Shown here one piece after another: positions 1 through 10,327 of a stretch of 36,855 nt of DNA (position 1 is the first letter of the stretch; each line of letters starts with the position of its first letter). The stretch spans positions 1 through 36,855 of the forward strand of contig JAYOFO010000019.1 of NCBI GenBank assembly GCA_038117265.1. Reading direction: 5' to 3'. This stretch comes from JAYPUG01 sp038117265 (lineage in GTDB: Bacteria; Pseudomonadota; Alphaproteobacteria; UBA6615). The notes beneath the pieces are model-generated. The model searched no databases and had not been told where the DNA came from. It saw only the letters and a list, made by a program, of their open reading frames with translations. The translations under genes were made by a program, and so were the position numbers.

Positions 1-895
1 GGGCGAGACGCAGGCGCTGCGCCGCGCGCGCGGCAGCGGGCCCGACGGGCTGGCCGGCATGGCACCGGTGCGCGAGACGCCGCATCTGCGCATCCTGCGG
101 CCGTTCTTGGGTGTGCCGCGGGCCCGGCTGACGGCGACCCTCGCGGCGCGCGGGCACCCCTGGATCGAGGATCCGAGCAACCATGATCCGCGCTTTGCGC
201 GGGCGTCGCTGCGTCGCGCGCAGCCCGCGGCGGCATTGTTCGCGGAAGAATCCGCCGGCGTGTCCCGTGCACGACGCGACATGCGGGTCGCGGAACTGGC
301 GGCCCGGGCGGTGGCGCTGCACCCGGCCGGTCTGGGGCGCGTCGATGGCGCCATGCTGGCGGCCGCGGATCGCGCGGTCGCACGCAGCCTCGTCGCGCGG
401 CTGATCGGCGCCGTGGGCGGTCGCGGCTATCCGCCGCGCCGTGCACGCCTGATCGGTCTTGTCGACGCCATGGTCGATGGTTTTTCGGAAGATGGCCGGA
501 CCCTCGGCGGGTGCACCGTGTATCGGGCGGAAGAACGGCGCTTCGTCGTCCTGCGCGAGTTTTCCGCCATCGCACCGCCCGTCGCGTTCGCGGCCGGCAC
601 GGCCCGTGTGGCGGACTGGGACGGGCGGTTCGTTGTCACCGGCCTGCCGGAGACCGGCGGGGAACTGGGTGCCCTGGGGCAGTTCGTCGACAGCCCCGCC
701 GCCGTCGGCATGCCGCGCGAACTCCGGGCCGCCCTGCCGCGCGGTGCCTGGCGCAGCCTGCCGGCCGTTTCGGCGGGTGGGGAGATTTGGCGTTGCGGCC
801 TCGGCGGCTCGCTTCCGCCATCGGGCGATGGGCCGATGGCGCGTTTTGCCCCCGTTCTGCCCCTCGCGGGCGCGCGTTTCGCAACCGGCTGGTAA
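1..895 (+). CDS. tilS: tRNA(Ile)-lysidine synthase TilS, C-terminal part (5' end outside window)
   Basis: The frame is open from the left edge and ends at TAA 893-895, so only the C-terminal ~297 residues are present. TilS is an N-type ATP pyrophosphatase that joins lysine to C34 of tRNA-Ile(CAU), converting the anticodon to read AUA. The visible start carries the RGSG-DGLAGM segment that follows the catalytic domain of TilS, then the family signature EDPSN-D-RFARASLR (around bases 167-213). The rest is an alanine/arginine-rich C-terminal region that is poorly conserved in this family. The ATP-binding SGGxDS motif lies outside the window. It sits directly upstream of ftsH, the usual alphaproteobacterial order. 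The call rests on the signature and the context together. Confidence 0.88.
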   Translation, partial: GETQALRRARGSGPDGLAGMAPVRETPHLRILRPFLGVPRARLTATLAARGHPWIEDPSNHDPRFARASLRRAQPAAALFAEESAGVSRARRDMRVAELAARAVALHPAGLGRVDGAMLAAADRAVARSLVARLIGAVGGRGYPPRRARLIGLVDAMVDGFSEDGRTLGGCTVYRAEERRFVVLREFSAIAPPVAFAAGTARVADWDGRFVVTGLPETGGELGALGQFVDSPAAVGMPRELRAALPRGAWRSLPAVSAGGEIWRCGLGGSLPPSGDGPMARFAPVLPLAGARFATGW

Positions 896-980
896 TCTTC
901 ACAGTCTTATTATTCGACGATTTTCGGATTGCCCTGAGGCGCTCGGAACACCATGTTAGTCGAGGTTCGGCGACCGAGAG

Positions 981-998
981 GGCCCGTGGACGCGGGCC
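981..998 (+). other. Hairpin in ftsH leader
   Basis: A perfect 6-bp stem (GGCCCG at 981-986, CGGGCC at 993-998) with a 6-base loop lies in the 160-base gap between tilS and ftsH, 57 bases before the ftsH start. No T-run follows, so it is not a standard terminator. In such GC-rich sequence a 6-bp stem can arise by chance. The rest of the 896-1055 gap shows no promoter I would commit to. Confidence 0.25.
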
Positions 999-1055
999 AG
1001 CGTCGGATCATTCCGGCGAGTATCTTTCGAACGACCGGCCGAACGGAGAAGGCCA

Positions 1056-2987
<1,932 letters not shown>

Positions 2988-3009
2988 GCCGGTCGCGGCC
3001 GATAACAAC

Positions 3010-4170
3010 ATGAACGGAACAACGGGGGCTTTCGCGGATCGGCGGGAGCCCCTATCCGATTCCGGTATAGCGAACGATCGGCTGCGGCTGCGCCCCGCCG
3101 CGATGCTGGCCGGTGCGGCCGCGGTCGAGCTGTGTGCGGCGGGCGAGGCGCTGGCGCTGGCGGGCGGGCCGCTCGCATTCGCCGCACTCTGTTTCACCGG
3201 AGACGACGCCCCGGATGCGGCGGTCCGCGGCGTTCGCGAGGTCTTGCGCTGGGCGCGTCAGGCGGCTGCGGAGGGCGATTCCGGTCCGGCCGCACTGATC
3301 GAGCGCGCAAGCGCTCCACGCGCACCTTTTGCCGGCCTCGCGCTCTGCGGAGCGGGCGCGCGCCCGCGCATCATGGGCGTCTGCAACGTCACGCCCGACA
3401 GCTTCTCCGACGGCGGCGATCACGCCGACCCCGAAAGCGCCCTGACATTTGCCCGCGCGCTGGTTGCCGCCGGCGCCGACATCGTCGATGTGGGCGGAGA
3501 ATCGACCCGGCCCGGCGCCCGTCCGGTGGACGTGGCCGAGGAAGCCGATCGGGTGCTTCCGGTGATCGAGGCGCTGGCCGGCGAGGGGGTCACGGTCTCG
3601 ATCGACACGCGCCGGGCCGCGGTCATGCGTGCGGCGCTGGGGGCCGGTGCCGCAATAGTCAACGATGTGAGTGCGCTCGCGGGCGACCCCGATTCGCTCG
3701 GAGTCGTCGCGGCCAGCGACGCCGCGGTGATCCTGATGCACATGCGCGGCACACCCGAAACGATGCAGGTCGCCCCGGCCTATGACGACGCGGTCGGCGA
3801 CGTCTACGACGCGCTGGCCGCGCGGGTCGCGGCGTGCCGCGCGGCGGGCATTCCCGCCGGGCGCATTGCGGTCGATCCCGGCCTGGGCTTCGGCAAGACC
3901 GTTGCGCACAATGTCGCGCTGCTGGCGGGCCTCGCCCAGTTCCACGGTCTTGGCTGCGCGGTCGCGGTCGGCGCCTCGCGCAAGAGCTTCATCGGTGCGC
4001 TCACGGGCGAGGCCGATCCGAAGGCCCGGCTGCCGGGCTCGCTCGCCGCCGTGTTCGCCGCGGTGAACCGGGGCGCGCAGATCGTGCGCGTGCACGATGT
4101 CGCCGAGACCCGTCAGGCGCTTGCGGTCTGGTCGGCGGGCAACGAACTCCTGCCCCCGCCATCGGCATGA
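3010..4170 (+). CDS. folP: Dihydropteroate synthase
   Basis: Condenses 6-hydroxymethyl-dihydropterin pyrophosphate with p-aminobenzoate in folate synthesis; it is the sulfonamide target. The TIM-barrel core begins near residue 118 with PRIMGVCNVTPDSFSDGG, then DIVDVGGESTRPGA, SIDTRRAAVMRAAL, INDVSAL-type, DPGLGFGKT and VGASRKSFIG, covering the usual pterin and sulfa sites. An alanine-rich N-terminal extension of ~115 residues precedes the core; such extensions occur in alphaproteobacterial FolP and their role is not evident here. The start at ATG 3010 is the first in frame after ftsH, 22 bases past its stop, and has no strong ribosome site. A later start (ATG 3103) is possible. It lies between ftsH and glmM, a conserved order. 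Confidence 0.94.
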   Translation: MNGTTGAFADRREPLSDSGIANDRLRLRPAAMLAGAAAVELCAAGEALALAGGPLAFAALCFTGDDAPDAAVRGVREVLRWARQAAAEGDSGPAALIERASAPRAPFAGLALCGAGARPRIMGVCNVTPDSFSDGGDHADPESALTFARALVAAGADIVDVGGESTRPGARPVDVAEEADRVLPVIEALAGEGVTVSIDTRRAAVMRAALGAGAAIVNDVSALAGDPDSLGVVAASDAAVILMHMRGTPETMQVAPAYDDAVGDVYDALAARVAACRAAGIPAGRIAVDPGLGFGKTVAHNVALLAGLAQFHGLGCAVAVGASRKSFIGALTGEADPKARLPGSLAAVFAAVNRGAQIVRVHDVAETRQALAVWSAGNELLPPPSA

Positions 4171-4237
4171 CGGGCTTGTGACCGGCTCCGGGCGCGGTGT
4201 TATAAGTCGGGCGACGCAGCAGACCCGGAAGCTGAGG

Positions 4238-5578
4238 ATGGCGCGCAAGCTCTTCGGAACGGACGGAATCCGCGGCAAGGCGAACCAGGAGCCGATGACC
4301 GCCGAGACCGCGTTGCGCGTGGCGATGGCGGCGGGCAACCGCTTCACCCGCGGCGATCACCGCCATCTGGTTGTCATCGGCAAGGACACGCGGCTGTCCA
4401 ACTACATGCTCGAGCCGGCCATGCAGGCCGGGTTCACGGCAATGGGGATGGATGTCGTCCTCGTCGGTCCGATGCCGACCCCGGCTGTCGCGATGCTGAC
4501 CCGCTCGCTGCGCGCCGACCTCGGGGTCATGATCTCGGCCTCCCACAATCCGTTCGAGGACAACGGCATCAAGCTGTTCGGGCCCGACGGTTACAAGCTG
4601 TCCGACCAGGTCGAGGAAGAGATCGAGGCGCTCATCGAGAACGGCCTGACCGATCATCTGGCGCCCGCGCCGGGGCTCGGGCGTGCCTGGCGCCTCGAGG
4701 ATGCGCGCGGCCGATACATCGAATTCGTGAAATACACCTTTCCGCGCGGCCTGCGGCTCGACGGGCTGCGGCTGGTCGTCGACTGCGCCAATGGCGCCGC
4801 CTACAAGGTCGCGCCCCGCGTGTTCCACGAGCTGGGTGCCGACGTCATCCCCATGGCGATCGAACCCGACGGGACCAATATCAACCGCGACTGCGGCGCC
4901 ACGTCGCCGGCCGCGCTTCAGGAACAGGTGGTCGCGCACGGCGCGGATCTGGGCGTGGCCCTCGACGGGGACGCCGACCGCGTCATCCTGTGCGACGAAC
5001 ATGGCGAGGTGGTCGACGGGGACCAGGTCATGGCGGTCGTCGCGCGCGCGCTGCATGGGGCGGGGCAACTCCAGGGCGGCGGCATCGTCGCCACGGTGAT
5101 GTCGAACCTCGGCCTCGAGCGCTACCTCGAGTCGCTCGGCTTGCGGCTCGAAAGGGCGCAGGTGGGCGATCGCTACGTGCTCGAGCAGATGCGTTCGGGC
5201 GGCTACAACCTCGGCGGCGAGCAATCCGGCCACATCATCCTGAGCGACCATTCGACGACGGGCGACGGGCTGATCGCCGCGCTCCAAGTGCTGGCCGCAA
5301 AGGTCGAGAGCGGCCGCACGATGAGCGAACTCGCGCGGTTGTTCACGCCCTACCCGCAGATACTGCGTAACGTGCCGCGCAACGGCGCGGACGTGATGGA
5401 GCATGCCGATGTGAAGTCGGCCGTCGCGGCCGCCGAGGAGCGCCTGGGCGGCGACGGACGCATCCTTATCCGCCCGTCGGGCACCGAGCCCGTGATCCGC
5501 GTCATGGCCGAGGGCCTCGACGAGAAGACCGTTTCCGACGTCGTCAACGAGATCGCCGGCGCGATCGCGAACGCCTGA
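4238..5578 (+). CDS. glmM: Phosphoglucosamine mutase
   Basis: Interconverts glucosamine-6-phosphate and glucosamine-1-phosphate, feeding UDP-GlcNAc for peptidoglycan and LPS. The 446-residue length is standard. Visible motifs are the N-terminal FGTDGIRG, the phosphoserine loop SASHNPFEDNGIK with the catalytic Ser at residue 102, the Mg-binding DGDADR loop at 243-248, the sugar-binding GGEQSGHII and the C-terminal phosphate loop RPSGTEP from 412. The start ATG 4238 was chosen because the protein begins MARKLFGTDG, the expected N-terminus, with a weak GAGG just before it. The 67-base gap after folP suggests the same transcription unit. Confidence 0.98.
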   Translation: MARKLFGTDGIRGKANQEPMTAETALRVAMAAGNRFTRGDHRHLVVIGKDTRLSNYMLEPAMQAGFTAMGMDVVLVGPMPTPAVAMLTRSLRADLGVMISASHNPFEDNGIKLFGPDGYKLSDQVEEEIEALIENGLTDHLAPAPGLGRAWRLEDARGRYIEFVKYTFPRGLRLDGLRLVVDCANGAAYKVAPRVFHELGADVIPMAIEPDGTNINRDCGATSPAALQEQVVAHGADLGVALDGDADRVILCDEHGEVVDGDQVMAVVARALHGAGQLQGGGIVATVMSNLGLERYLESLGLRLERAQVGDRYVLEQMRSGGYNLGGEQSGHIILSDHSTTGDGLIAALQVLAAKVESGRTMSELARLFTPYPQILRNVPRNGADVMEHADVKSAVAAAEERLGGDGRILIRPSGTEPVIRVMAEGLDEKTVSDVVNEIAGAIANA

Positions 5579-5598
5579 GCAAAGAGGGCGGACCGGCG

Positions 5599-6408
5599 AT
5601 GCAGGGGCGGGTGTTGATCGTTGCCGGCTCGGATTCGGGCGGCGGTGCGGGAATCCAGGCTGACATCAAGGCCGTCACCGCGCTCGGCGGCTTCGCGATG
5701 ACGGCGGTCACCGCGCTGACCGCGCAAAACACCCGGGGCGTCCACGGCATCTATGGCCTTCCGCCGGCCTTCGTCGCCGAACAGATGCGCGTCGTCCTCG
5801 ACGATATCGGCGCCGACTGCCTGAAGACGGGTATGCTCCACAGCGTTGCGATGATCGAGACGGTCACCGAGGCCATCGCCGCGCAAGCGGCGGACGTGCC
5901 GCTGGTGTGCGATCCGGTGATGGTCGCGAAGGGCGGCGCCCGGCTGCTCGACGAGGGCGCTCATGCCGCGCTCGTCTCGTTGCTCGTGCCCCGGGCAGCC
6001 CTGCTGACGCCCAACGCACCGGAGGCCGCCGCGCTGACCGGCATCGACGTCGAGGACGAGGCGGGGCAGCGACGGGCGGGCGAGGCCCTGATCGCGCTTG
6101 GTGCCGGGGCCGCGCTGGTCAAGGGTGGCCACCTGCCCGGGCCCGAGGTTGTCGACCTTCTGGTGACGCGTGACGAGACCGTCCGCTTCGCCGACGCACG
6201 GATCGAGAGCCGCCACACCCATGGCACCGGTTGCACGTTGGCCTCCGCGATCGCCGCGGGCGTTGCCCAGGGCATGCCGCTGGTCGATGCCGTTGCGCGG
6301 GCGCGCCGCTATGTCCGCGCCGCGATCGCGGGCGCACCGGGCTACGGTCATGGCCACGGGCCGCTCGACCATGGCGTCACCGTCGACCCGGCGCGGCTCG
6401 ATGAATAG
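5599..6408 (+). CDS. thiD: Hydroxymethylpyrimidine / phosphomethylpyrimidine kinase
   Basis: Phosphorylates HMP and HMP-phosphate to HMP-pyrophosphate in thiamine synthesis and salvage. The 269-residue protein has the ribokinase-fold ThiD signature: N-terminal AGSDSGGGAGIQADIK (residues 9-24), VTALTAQNT, LKTGML, the substrate motif DPVMVAKGGARLL and the anion-hole motif THGTGC (207-212) near the C-terminus. It starts 20 bases after glmM with a GA-rich ribosome site (AGAGGGCGGA). No thiamine riboswitch is seen in front of it, so it probably rides on glmM transcription. Confidence 0.95.
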   Translation: MQGRVLIVAGSDSGGGAGIQADIKAVTALGGFAMTAVTALTAQNTRGVHGIYGLPPAFVAEQMRVVLDDIGADCLKTGMLHSVAMIETVTEAIAAQAADVPLVCDPVMVAKGGARLLDEGAHAALVSLLVPRAALLTPNAPEAAALTGIDVEDEAGQRRAGEALIALGAGAALVKGGHLPGPEVVDLLVTRDETVRFADARIESRHTHGTGCTLASAIAAGVAQGMPLVDAVARARRYVRAAIAGAPGYGHGHGPLDHGVTVDPARLDE

Positions 6409-6429
6409 TTCGACCGAGGTCTTCCCGTC

Positions 6430-7347
6430 ATGAGCGCGTCCGACACCCCCCAGCCGCAGCCGGCGGCGCCGGTCGGCTTCTTCTCGCTCGCTACGGCCGG
6501 CGCCCTGGTGATGGTTATCATCTGGGGCGGTTCGCCGTTCGTCACCAAGCTCGGCGTGGCCTCGCTCGACGGCTTCGCGCTTGCGCTGTTGCGCACGATC
6601 GCCTCGATCCCCTTTGCGGTGCTGATCATCGCCCTGATGCGGCTGCCGCTGCCGTGGCGCGGGCGCGACAAGCTCCTGATCGTCGGGGTCGGCATCACGG
6701 GGGTCATCGGGTTCCCGGTGCTGTTTACCCTGGGCGTGGCGCTGACCACCGCCGGCCATGCCGCCGTGGTCACGGCGGCGACGCCGATCTTCGTGGGGCT
6801 GCTCGAATCGCTCGTCAGCCGGGTGCTGCCGACGCGGCGCTGGTGGATCGGGGTGACGATCGCGTTCGCGGGCGCTGTCATACTGATCGCCGAGGCGATC
6901 GGCCTCGAGGGTTCGGGCGCGACCTGGCAGGGCGACCTGCTGGTCGCGGCGGGCGGCCTGGCCGCGGCCTCCAGCTTCGTCATGGGAGCCCGGCTGACGC
7001 CGCGCTACGGCGCGGTGGGCGTGACCATGTGGGGTGTGGTGATCGCCACCGTGACCCTGTTGCCGTTCCTGGGCGCGGTCTACGGCTCGGTCGACTGGGC
7101 CGCGGTGCAGCCGGCCGGATGGTTCGCGGTCGTCTATCTTTCGGCCGGATCGACGATCGTCGCCTACATCACCTGGATCTATGCGCTTTCGCGCGGCGGC
7201 ATCGCGCGGATGAGCGTGTACCAGTTCTTCCTGCCCGTGGTCGGGGTCGCATTCGCGGCGATCTTCCTCGCCGAGCCGTTGACCCCGCCGCTGCTTGTCG
7301 CCACGGTGGTCATTCTTGTCGGCGTCGGGCTCGTCCAGCGGCGCTGA
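6430..7347 (+). CDS. EamA-family (DMT superfamily) transporter, copy 1
   Basis: A 305-residue integral membrane protein of the drug/metabolite transporter superfamily with about ten hydrophobic segments arranged as two five-helix EamA repeats. Characteristic pieces include GGSPFVTKLGVASLDGF-ALLRTIAS in the first helix pair, LTTAGHAAVVTAATPIFVGLLE, and the C-terminal-half run AGSTIVAYITWIYALSRGG-ARMSVYQFFLPVVGV. The substrate cannot be read from sequence; relatives export amino acids, nucleosides or drugs. It ends 17 bases before a paralogue of similar length and plainly related sequence, so the pair arose by tandem duplication. Confidence 0.88.
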   Translation: MSASDTPQPQPAAPVGFFSLATAGALVMVIIWGGSPFVTKLGVASLDGFALALLRTIASIPFAVLIIALMRLPLPWRGRDKLLIVGVGITGVIGFPVLFTLGVALTTAGHAAVVTAATPIFVGLLESLVSRVLPTRRWWIGVTIAFAGAVILIAEAIGLEGSGATWQGDLLVAAGGLAAASSFVMGARLTPRYGAVGVTMWGVVIATVTLLPFLGAVYGSVDWAAVQPAGWFAVVYLSAGSTIVAYITWIYALSRGGIARMSVYQFFLPVVGVAFAAIFLAEPLTPPLLVATVVILVGVGLVQRR

Positions 7348-7364
7348 CGCGTCGCTGGTCGCCC

Positions 7365-8252
7365 ATGTTCGCACCCGGTTTCGTCCGCCTCTACACCCTC
7401 GCGCTCCTCGCGGTGCTGATCTATGGCGCCACGCCGATCTTCACCAAGATCGCGACCGGCTCGGCCGACGGCATCACCGTCGGTGCGTTGCGCGCTGTCG
7501 TCGCCGTGCCCGTCGCCGCGGCCATCATCCTCGTCGGCGGATACCGGATTCCCTGGCGGCGCGATGCGCTCGTCCTGGTCGTGGTGTCGGGGATCGGCGG
7601 GCTGGTCCTGTTCCCCGTGTTCTTCAGCTGGGGCGTGCAGTTCACCACGGCCGGCCACGCCGCGGCCGGCACCGCGGCCGGCGCGGTCATGGCGGGCGTG
7701 CTCGCCGCGCTGATCGACCGGCGCTGGCCCGGCTGGCACTGGTGGCTCGGGATCGCGGTCGGGACGGCCGGGGCGCTGCTCCTGATCTGGGAATCGGTGG
7801 GCCTCGATGTGGAGGGCGTGAGCTGGCAGGGCGATGCGCTGGTGTTCCTGGGCATGTTCCTGGGCGTCGTCGGCTACATCGCCGGGGCCCGGCTGACCCG
7901 CGAGATCGGCTCGGTTTCCGTCACCATGTGGTCGGTGGTGGTCGCGGCGGCCGTCCTCGTTCCCCTCGTTGCCATCCATTCCGGCGCCGAGACGCTTGCC
8001 GCAATCGACCAGGATGGCTGGCTCGCGATCTGCGCCCTGGGATGGGGATCGACGATCCTCGCCTACCTGCTGTGGAATCGTGCACTCGCCGATGGCGGGG
8101 TGGGCCGGATCGGCGCGCTGCAGCTCCTGCAGCCCGTCATCGGCGTGGCGCTGGCGACGCTCGCCCTGGGCGAGTCGCTGACCGTCACCCTCGTTGTCGC
8201 GACATTGACGGTCCTGGCCGGCGTGACGCTCGTCCAGCGCGCACGTCGCTAG
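7365..8252 (+). CDS. EamA-family (DMT superfamily) transporter, copy 2
   Basis: A 295-residue, ten-helix EamA protein paralogous to the gene before it. Matching stretches include IYGATPIFTKIATGSADGI, FTTAGHAAAGTAAGAVMAG, GDALVFLGMFLGVVGYIAGARLT and GWGSTILAYLLWNRALADGGVGR. The start ATG 7365 is the first in-frame methionine after the upstream stop and lies close to the first membrane helix, as expected. Two adjacent paralogues could work separately or as a hetero-oligomer (some small DMT families are paired), but full-length two-repeat EamA proteins usually act alone. Substrate unknown. Confidence 0.86.
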   Translation: MFAPGFVRLYTLALLAVLIYGATPIFTKIATGSADGITVGALRAVVAVPVAAAIILVGGYRIPWRRDALVLVVVSGIGGLVLFPVFFSWGVQFTTAGHAAAGTAAGAVMAGVLAALIDRRWPGWHWWLGIAVGTAGALLLIWESVGLDVEGVSWQGDALVFLGMFLGVVGYIAGARLTREIGSVSVTMWSVVVAAAVLVPLVAIHSGAETLAAIDQDGWLAICALGWGSTILAYLLWNRALADGGVGRIGALQLLQPVIGVALATLALGESLTVTLVVATLTVLAGVTLVQRARR

Positions 8253-8272
8253 CACGCACCCCATTCCGCAAG

Positions 8273-8296
8273 AACCGGGTAGGGGCTTCGCCGGTT
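8273..8296 (+). other. Hairpin after EamA pair
   Basis: The stem AACCGG (8273-8278) / CCGGTT (8291-8296) encloses a 12-base loop that can form an inner GGC-TTC-GCC turn. It lies 20 bases after the second EamA stop and before the methyltransferase gene. There is no T-run, so at best it is a weak or Rho-assisted end of transcript. Confidence 0.25.
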
Positions 8297-8369
8297 ACCG
8301 CCTAGCTTTCCCGTCACTAGCCACGCTCGCATGCGGTTTGCCAGCGGGTATAGAAAGGGAACAGCCGGA

Positions 8370-9239
8370 ATGACGATGCCCCAGATGATCGAGACCGAAG
8401 CAGTGCGCGAGACCGACGCCGATTACGGCTTTGCCGTTGTCGGCCGGGTGCTCGTCTGGCTGACGGCGCATTACCATGAGCAGCCGAGCCTGGACGAGAT
8501 TGCGCACCAGACCGGAATGAGCGCCTATCACCTGCAGCGCATGTTCACGCGCTATGTGGGCGTCAGCCCGAAGAAATTCGTGCAGTACCTGACCCTCGAA
8601 CATGCCAAGCGCGCGCTTGCCGATTCCCGCAGCGTCCTCGATGCCGCGTTCGAGACCGGATTGTCGGGTCCGGGGCGGTTGCACGATTTGTTCGTGACCC
8701 ACGATGCGATGACGCCGGGCGAATGGAAACGGCGCGGCGATCTCCGGCTTTCCTATGGCTGGCACGACAGCCCGTTCGGCGAATGCCTGATCGTGGCGAC
8801 CGAACGGGGCGTGTGCGGGCTCGCCTTCAACGGCCTGGGCGACCGTTCGGCCACCCTCGACGAGCTGCGACGCAGCCTGGGCGAGGCCGCCCTCGAGGAG
8901 CGGCCCGACGCGACGCGCGTCTATGCCGAGGCGGCGTTCGGACGGGGCCGGCTGCATCTCGACCTGCGCGGCACGCCGTTCCAGCTCAAGGTCTGGCAAG
9001 GCCTGCTGCGCATCCCGCCGGGCGCCGTCCTGACCTATGCCGATCTCGCCGCGCGAATCGGTGCGCCGAGTTCGGCGCGCGCGGTGGCCGGCGCGGTCGC
9101 GCGCAACCCGGTTTCCTGGGTGATTCCCTGTCACCGGGTCATCCGTGGCTCGGGCGTGATCACGGGCTATCGCTGGCAGCCCGCCAAGAAACGGCTGATC
9201 CTGGCCTGGGAGGCGGCGCGGGCGGCCGAGGCGGGCTGA
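8370..9239 (+). CDS. AraC-type HTH / methylated-DNA-[protein]-cysteine S-methyltransferase fusion (Ada-like, lacking the N-terminal zinc domain)
   Basis: A 289-residue fusion. Residues ~20-110 form an AraC-type double helix-turn-helix (SLDEIAHQTGMSAYHLQRMFTRYVGVSP-KKFVQYL then AFETGLSGPGRLHDLF). Residues ~120-285 are an O6-methylguanine-DNA methyltransferase with the acceptor motif IPCHRV, Cys254, and the preceding GTPFQLKVWQGLLRIPPG. It repairs O6-alkylguanine by transferring the alkyl group to its own cysteine. The N-terminal Ada domain with four zinc cysteines, which senses methylphosphotriesters in E. coli, is absent, so regulation must differ from classical Ada. The start ATG 8370 was preferred over one 13 codons earlier because AGAAAGGGA at 8352-8360 is well placed. 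Confidence 0.92.
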   Translation: MTMPQMIETEAVRETDADYGFAVVGRVLVWLTAHYHEQPSLDEIAHQTGMSAYHLQRMFTRYVGVSPKKFVQYLTLEHAKRALADSRSVLDAAFETGLSGPGRLHDLFVTHDAMTPGEWKRRGDLRLSYGWHDSPFGECLIVATERGVCGLAFNGLGDRSATLDELRRSLGEAALEERPDATRVYAEAAFGRGRLHLDLRGTPFQLKVWQGLLRIPPGAVLTYADLAARIGAPSSARAVAGAVARNPVSWVIPCHRVIRGSGVITGYRWQPAKKRLILAWEAARAAEAG

Positions 9240-9241
9240 CC

Positions 9242-9278
9242 TTGCGGCGGCCCGGACGGCTTTATCGACGCGCCGCAA
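9242..9278 (+). other. 8-bp inverted repeat between methyltransferase and MaoC genes
   Basis: TTGCGGCG (9242-9249) and CGCCGCAA (9271-9278) form a perfect 8-bp stem around a 21-base loop, beginning 3 bases after the methyltransferase stop. No T-run follows. It could be an RNA hairpin ending the upstream transcript or stabilising the downstream one, or an operator. Sequence alone does not decide. Confidence 0.3.
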
Positions 9279-9317
9279 ACGGGTAGTTTCCGCGCCCGGA
9301 CTAAGGGGAGCGGCCGC

Positions 9318-9779
9318 ATGCCCGCACTATTTCTGGACGAATTCACGCAAGGCGAAGTGTTCCGCACCGAACCGGTGACGCTCGGCGAGGCCGACATCGT
9401 CACGTTCGCGGAGCGCTACGATCCGCAGGTTTTCCACACCGACCCGGTGGGCGCGCGCACCTCGCCCTATGGCGGGCTGATCGCGAGCGGCCACCAGACC
9501 ATCGGTGTGGCCTTCGCCCAGTTCATCCGCCTCGGCCTGTTCGCCGAGAACTCGCTGGGCGGGCCGGCGATGGACGAGGTGCGCTGGTCGGCGCCGGTGC
9601 GCCCGGGCGACACGCTGGAGACGAATGTCACGGTGATCGACGTGCGCCCGTCCAAGTCGCGGCCCGACCGCGGGATCATCCGCCTGCAATTCTCGACTGC
9701 AGTCGGCGACAGGGAGGTGGCGCGTTTCCAGACCACCACCTTCCTGCGCCGCAATCCGAACGCGGAGGCCGCGGCATGA
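9318..9779 (+). CDS. MaoC-family dehydratase, copy 1
   Basis: A 153-residue hotdog-fold protein of the MaoC/(R)-specific enoyl-CoA hydratase type, which hydrates or dehydrates acyl-CoA thioesters. It shows the typical FAERYDPQVFHTDP segment (Asp and His at the hydratase site), YGGLIASGHQT and the C-terminal strand run VRPGDTLETNVTVIDVRPSKSRPDRGIIRL. It starts after AAGGGGAG at 9303-9310. The gene overlaps the next paralogue by the four bases ATGA, so the two are translationally coupled and may make a heterodimer. Acyl substrate unknown. Confidence 0.9.
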   Translation: MPALFLDEFTQGEVFRTEPVTLGEADIVTFAERYDPQVFHTDPVGARTSPYGGLIASGHQTIGVAFAQFIRLGLFAENSLGGPAMDEVRWSAPVRPGDTLETNVTVIDVRPSKSRPDRGIIRLQFSTAVGDREVARFQTTTFLRRNPNAEAAA

Positions 9780-10222
9780 GCGGGCTCTGGTTCGAGGACT
9801 TTGCTATCGGCCGCCGCTTCGAGACCGAGCCGGTGACCCTGGAGGTGGACGAGATCACCTGGTTCGCGCGACAGTACGATCCGCAGCCCTTCCATACCGA
9901 TGCGCGGACGGCGGAAGACACCGTCTTCGGCGGTCTTATCGCCAGTGGCTTCCAGACGGTGGCGATTTCGACCGGACAGTTCATCCGCACCGGGGCGCTG
10001 GACGGCACTGGCATGGGCGGGCCGGGGTTGGACGAGATTCGCTGGATCGCTCCGGTGCGTCCGGGCGACACGCTGCACACGAGCGTCGAGGTTGCCGAGG
10101 CGCGCCCGACCCGTTCGGATCCTGGGCGCGGGGTCGTGCGGCTTGCCTTCAACGTCAGCACCGATGCGGGCGAGGTCGCGACCTTCACCGCCACCGTTTT
10201 CCTGCGCCGCCGCCCGGAGTGA
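9776..10222 (+). CDS. MaoC-family dehydratase, copy 2
   Basis: A 148-residue hotdog protein clearly paralogous to the preceding gene: WFARQYDPQPFHTDA, FGGLIASGFQT, GPGLDEIRWIAPVRPGDTLHTSVEVAEARPTRSDPGRGVVRL. It overlaps the upstream stop in ATGA. MaoC-like hydratases often work as duplicated two-domain or two-subunit units, and this adjacent pair would fit a heteromer, though each copy keeps its own Asp/His signature and could act alone. No neighbouring acyl-CoA dehydrogenase or thiolase points to a pathway. Confidence 0.9.
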   Translation: MSGLWFEDFAIGRRFETEPVTLEVDEITWFARQYDPQPFHTDARTAEDTVFGGLIASGFQTVAISTGQFIRTGALDGTGMGGPGLDEIRWIAPVRPGDTLHTSVEVAEARPTRSDPGRGVVRLAFNVSTDAGEVATFTATVFLRRRPE

Positions 10223-10223
10223 C

Positions 10224-10238
10224 CACGCCGCGGGCGTG
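10224..10238 (+). other. Short hairpin after MaoC pair
   Basis: CACGCC (10224-10229) / GGCGTG (10233-10238) is a perfect 6-bp stem with a 3-base loop, immediately after the stop of the second MaoC gene. It lacks a T-run. Its position fits a 3'-end-stabilising or weak terminator hairpin. Confidence 0.3.
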
Positions 10239-10327
10239 ATAGACTGGCGGGCGTACGAAACGGCTGCAGCCCGACCGACATGATGGACTTGTTTAACGGT
10301 ATCGACCCGGCCTGATTGGGGGTATGG

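Noticed and set aside
7365..8252. EamA pair as a two-subunit small multidrug (SMR-like) system
   Set aside because: Both proteins are full two-repeat ~300-residue forms, unlike paired ~110-residue SMR subunits.
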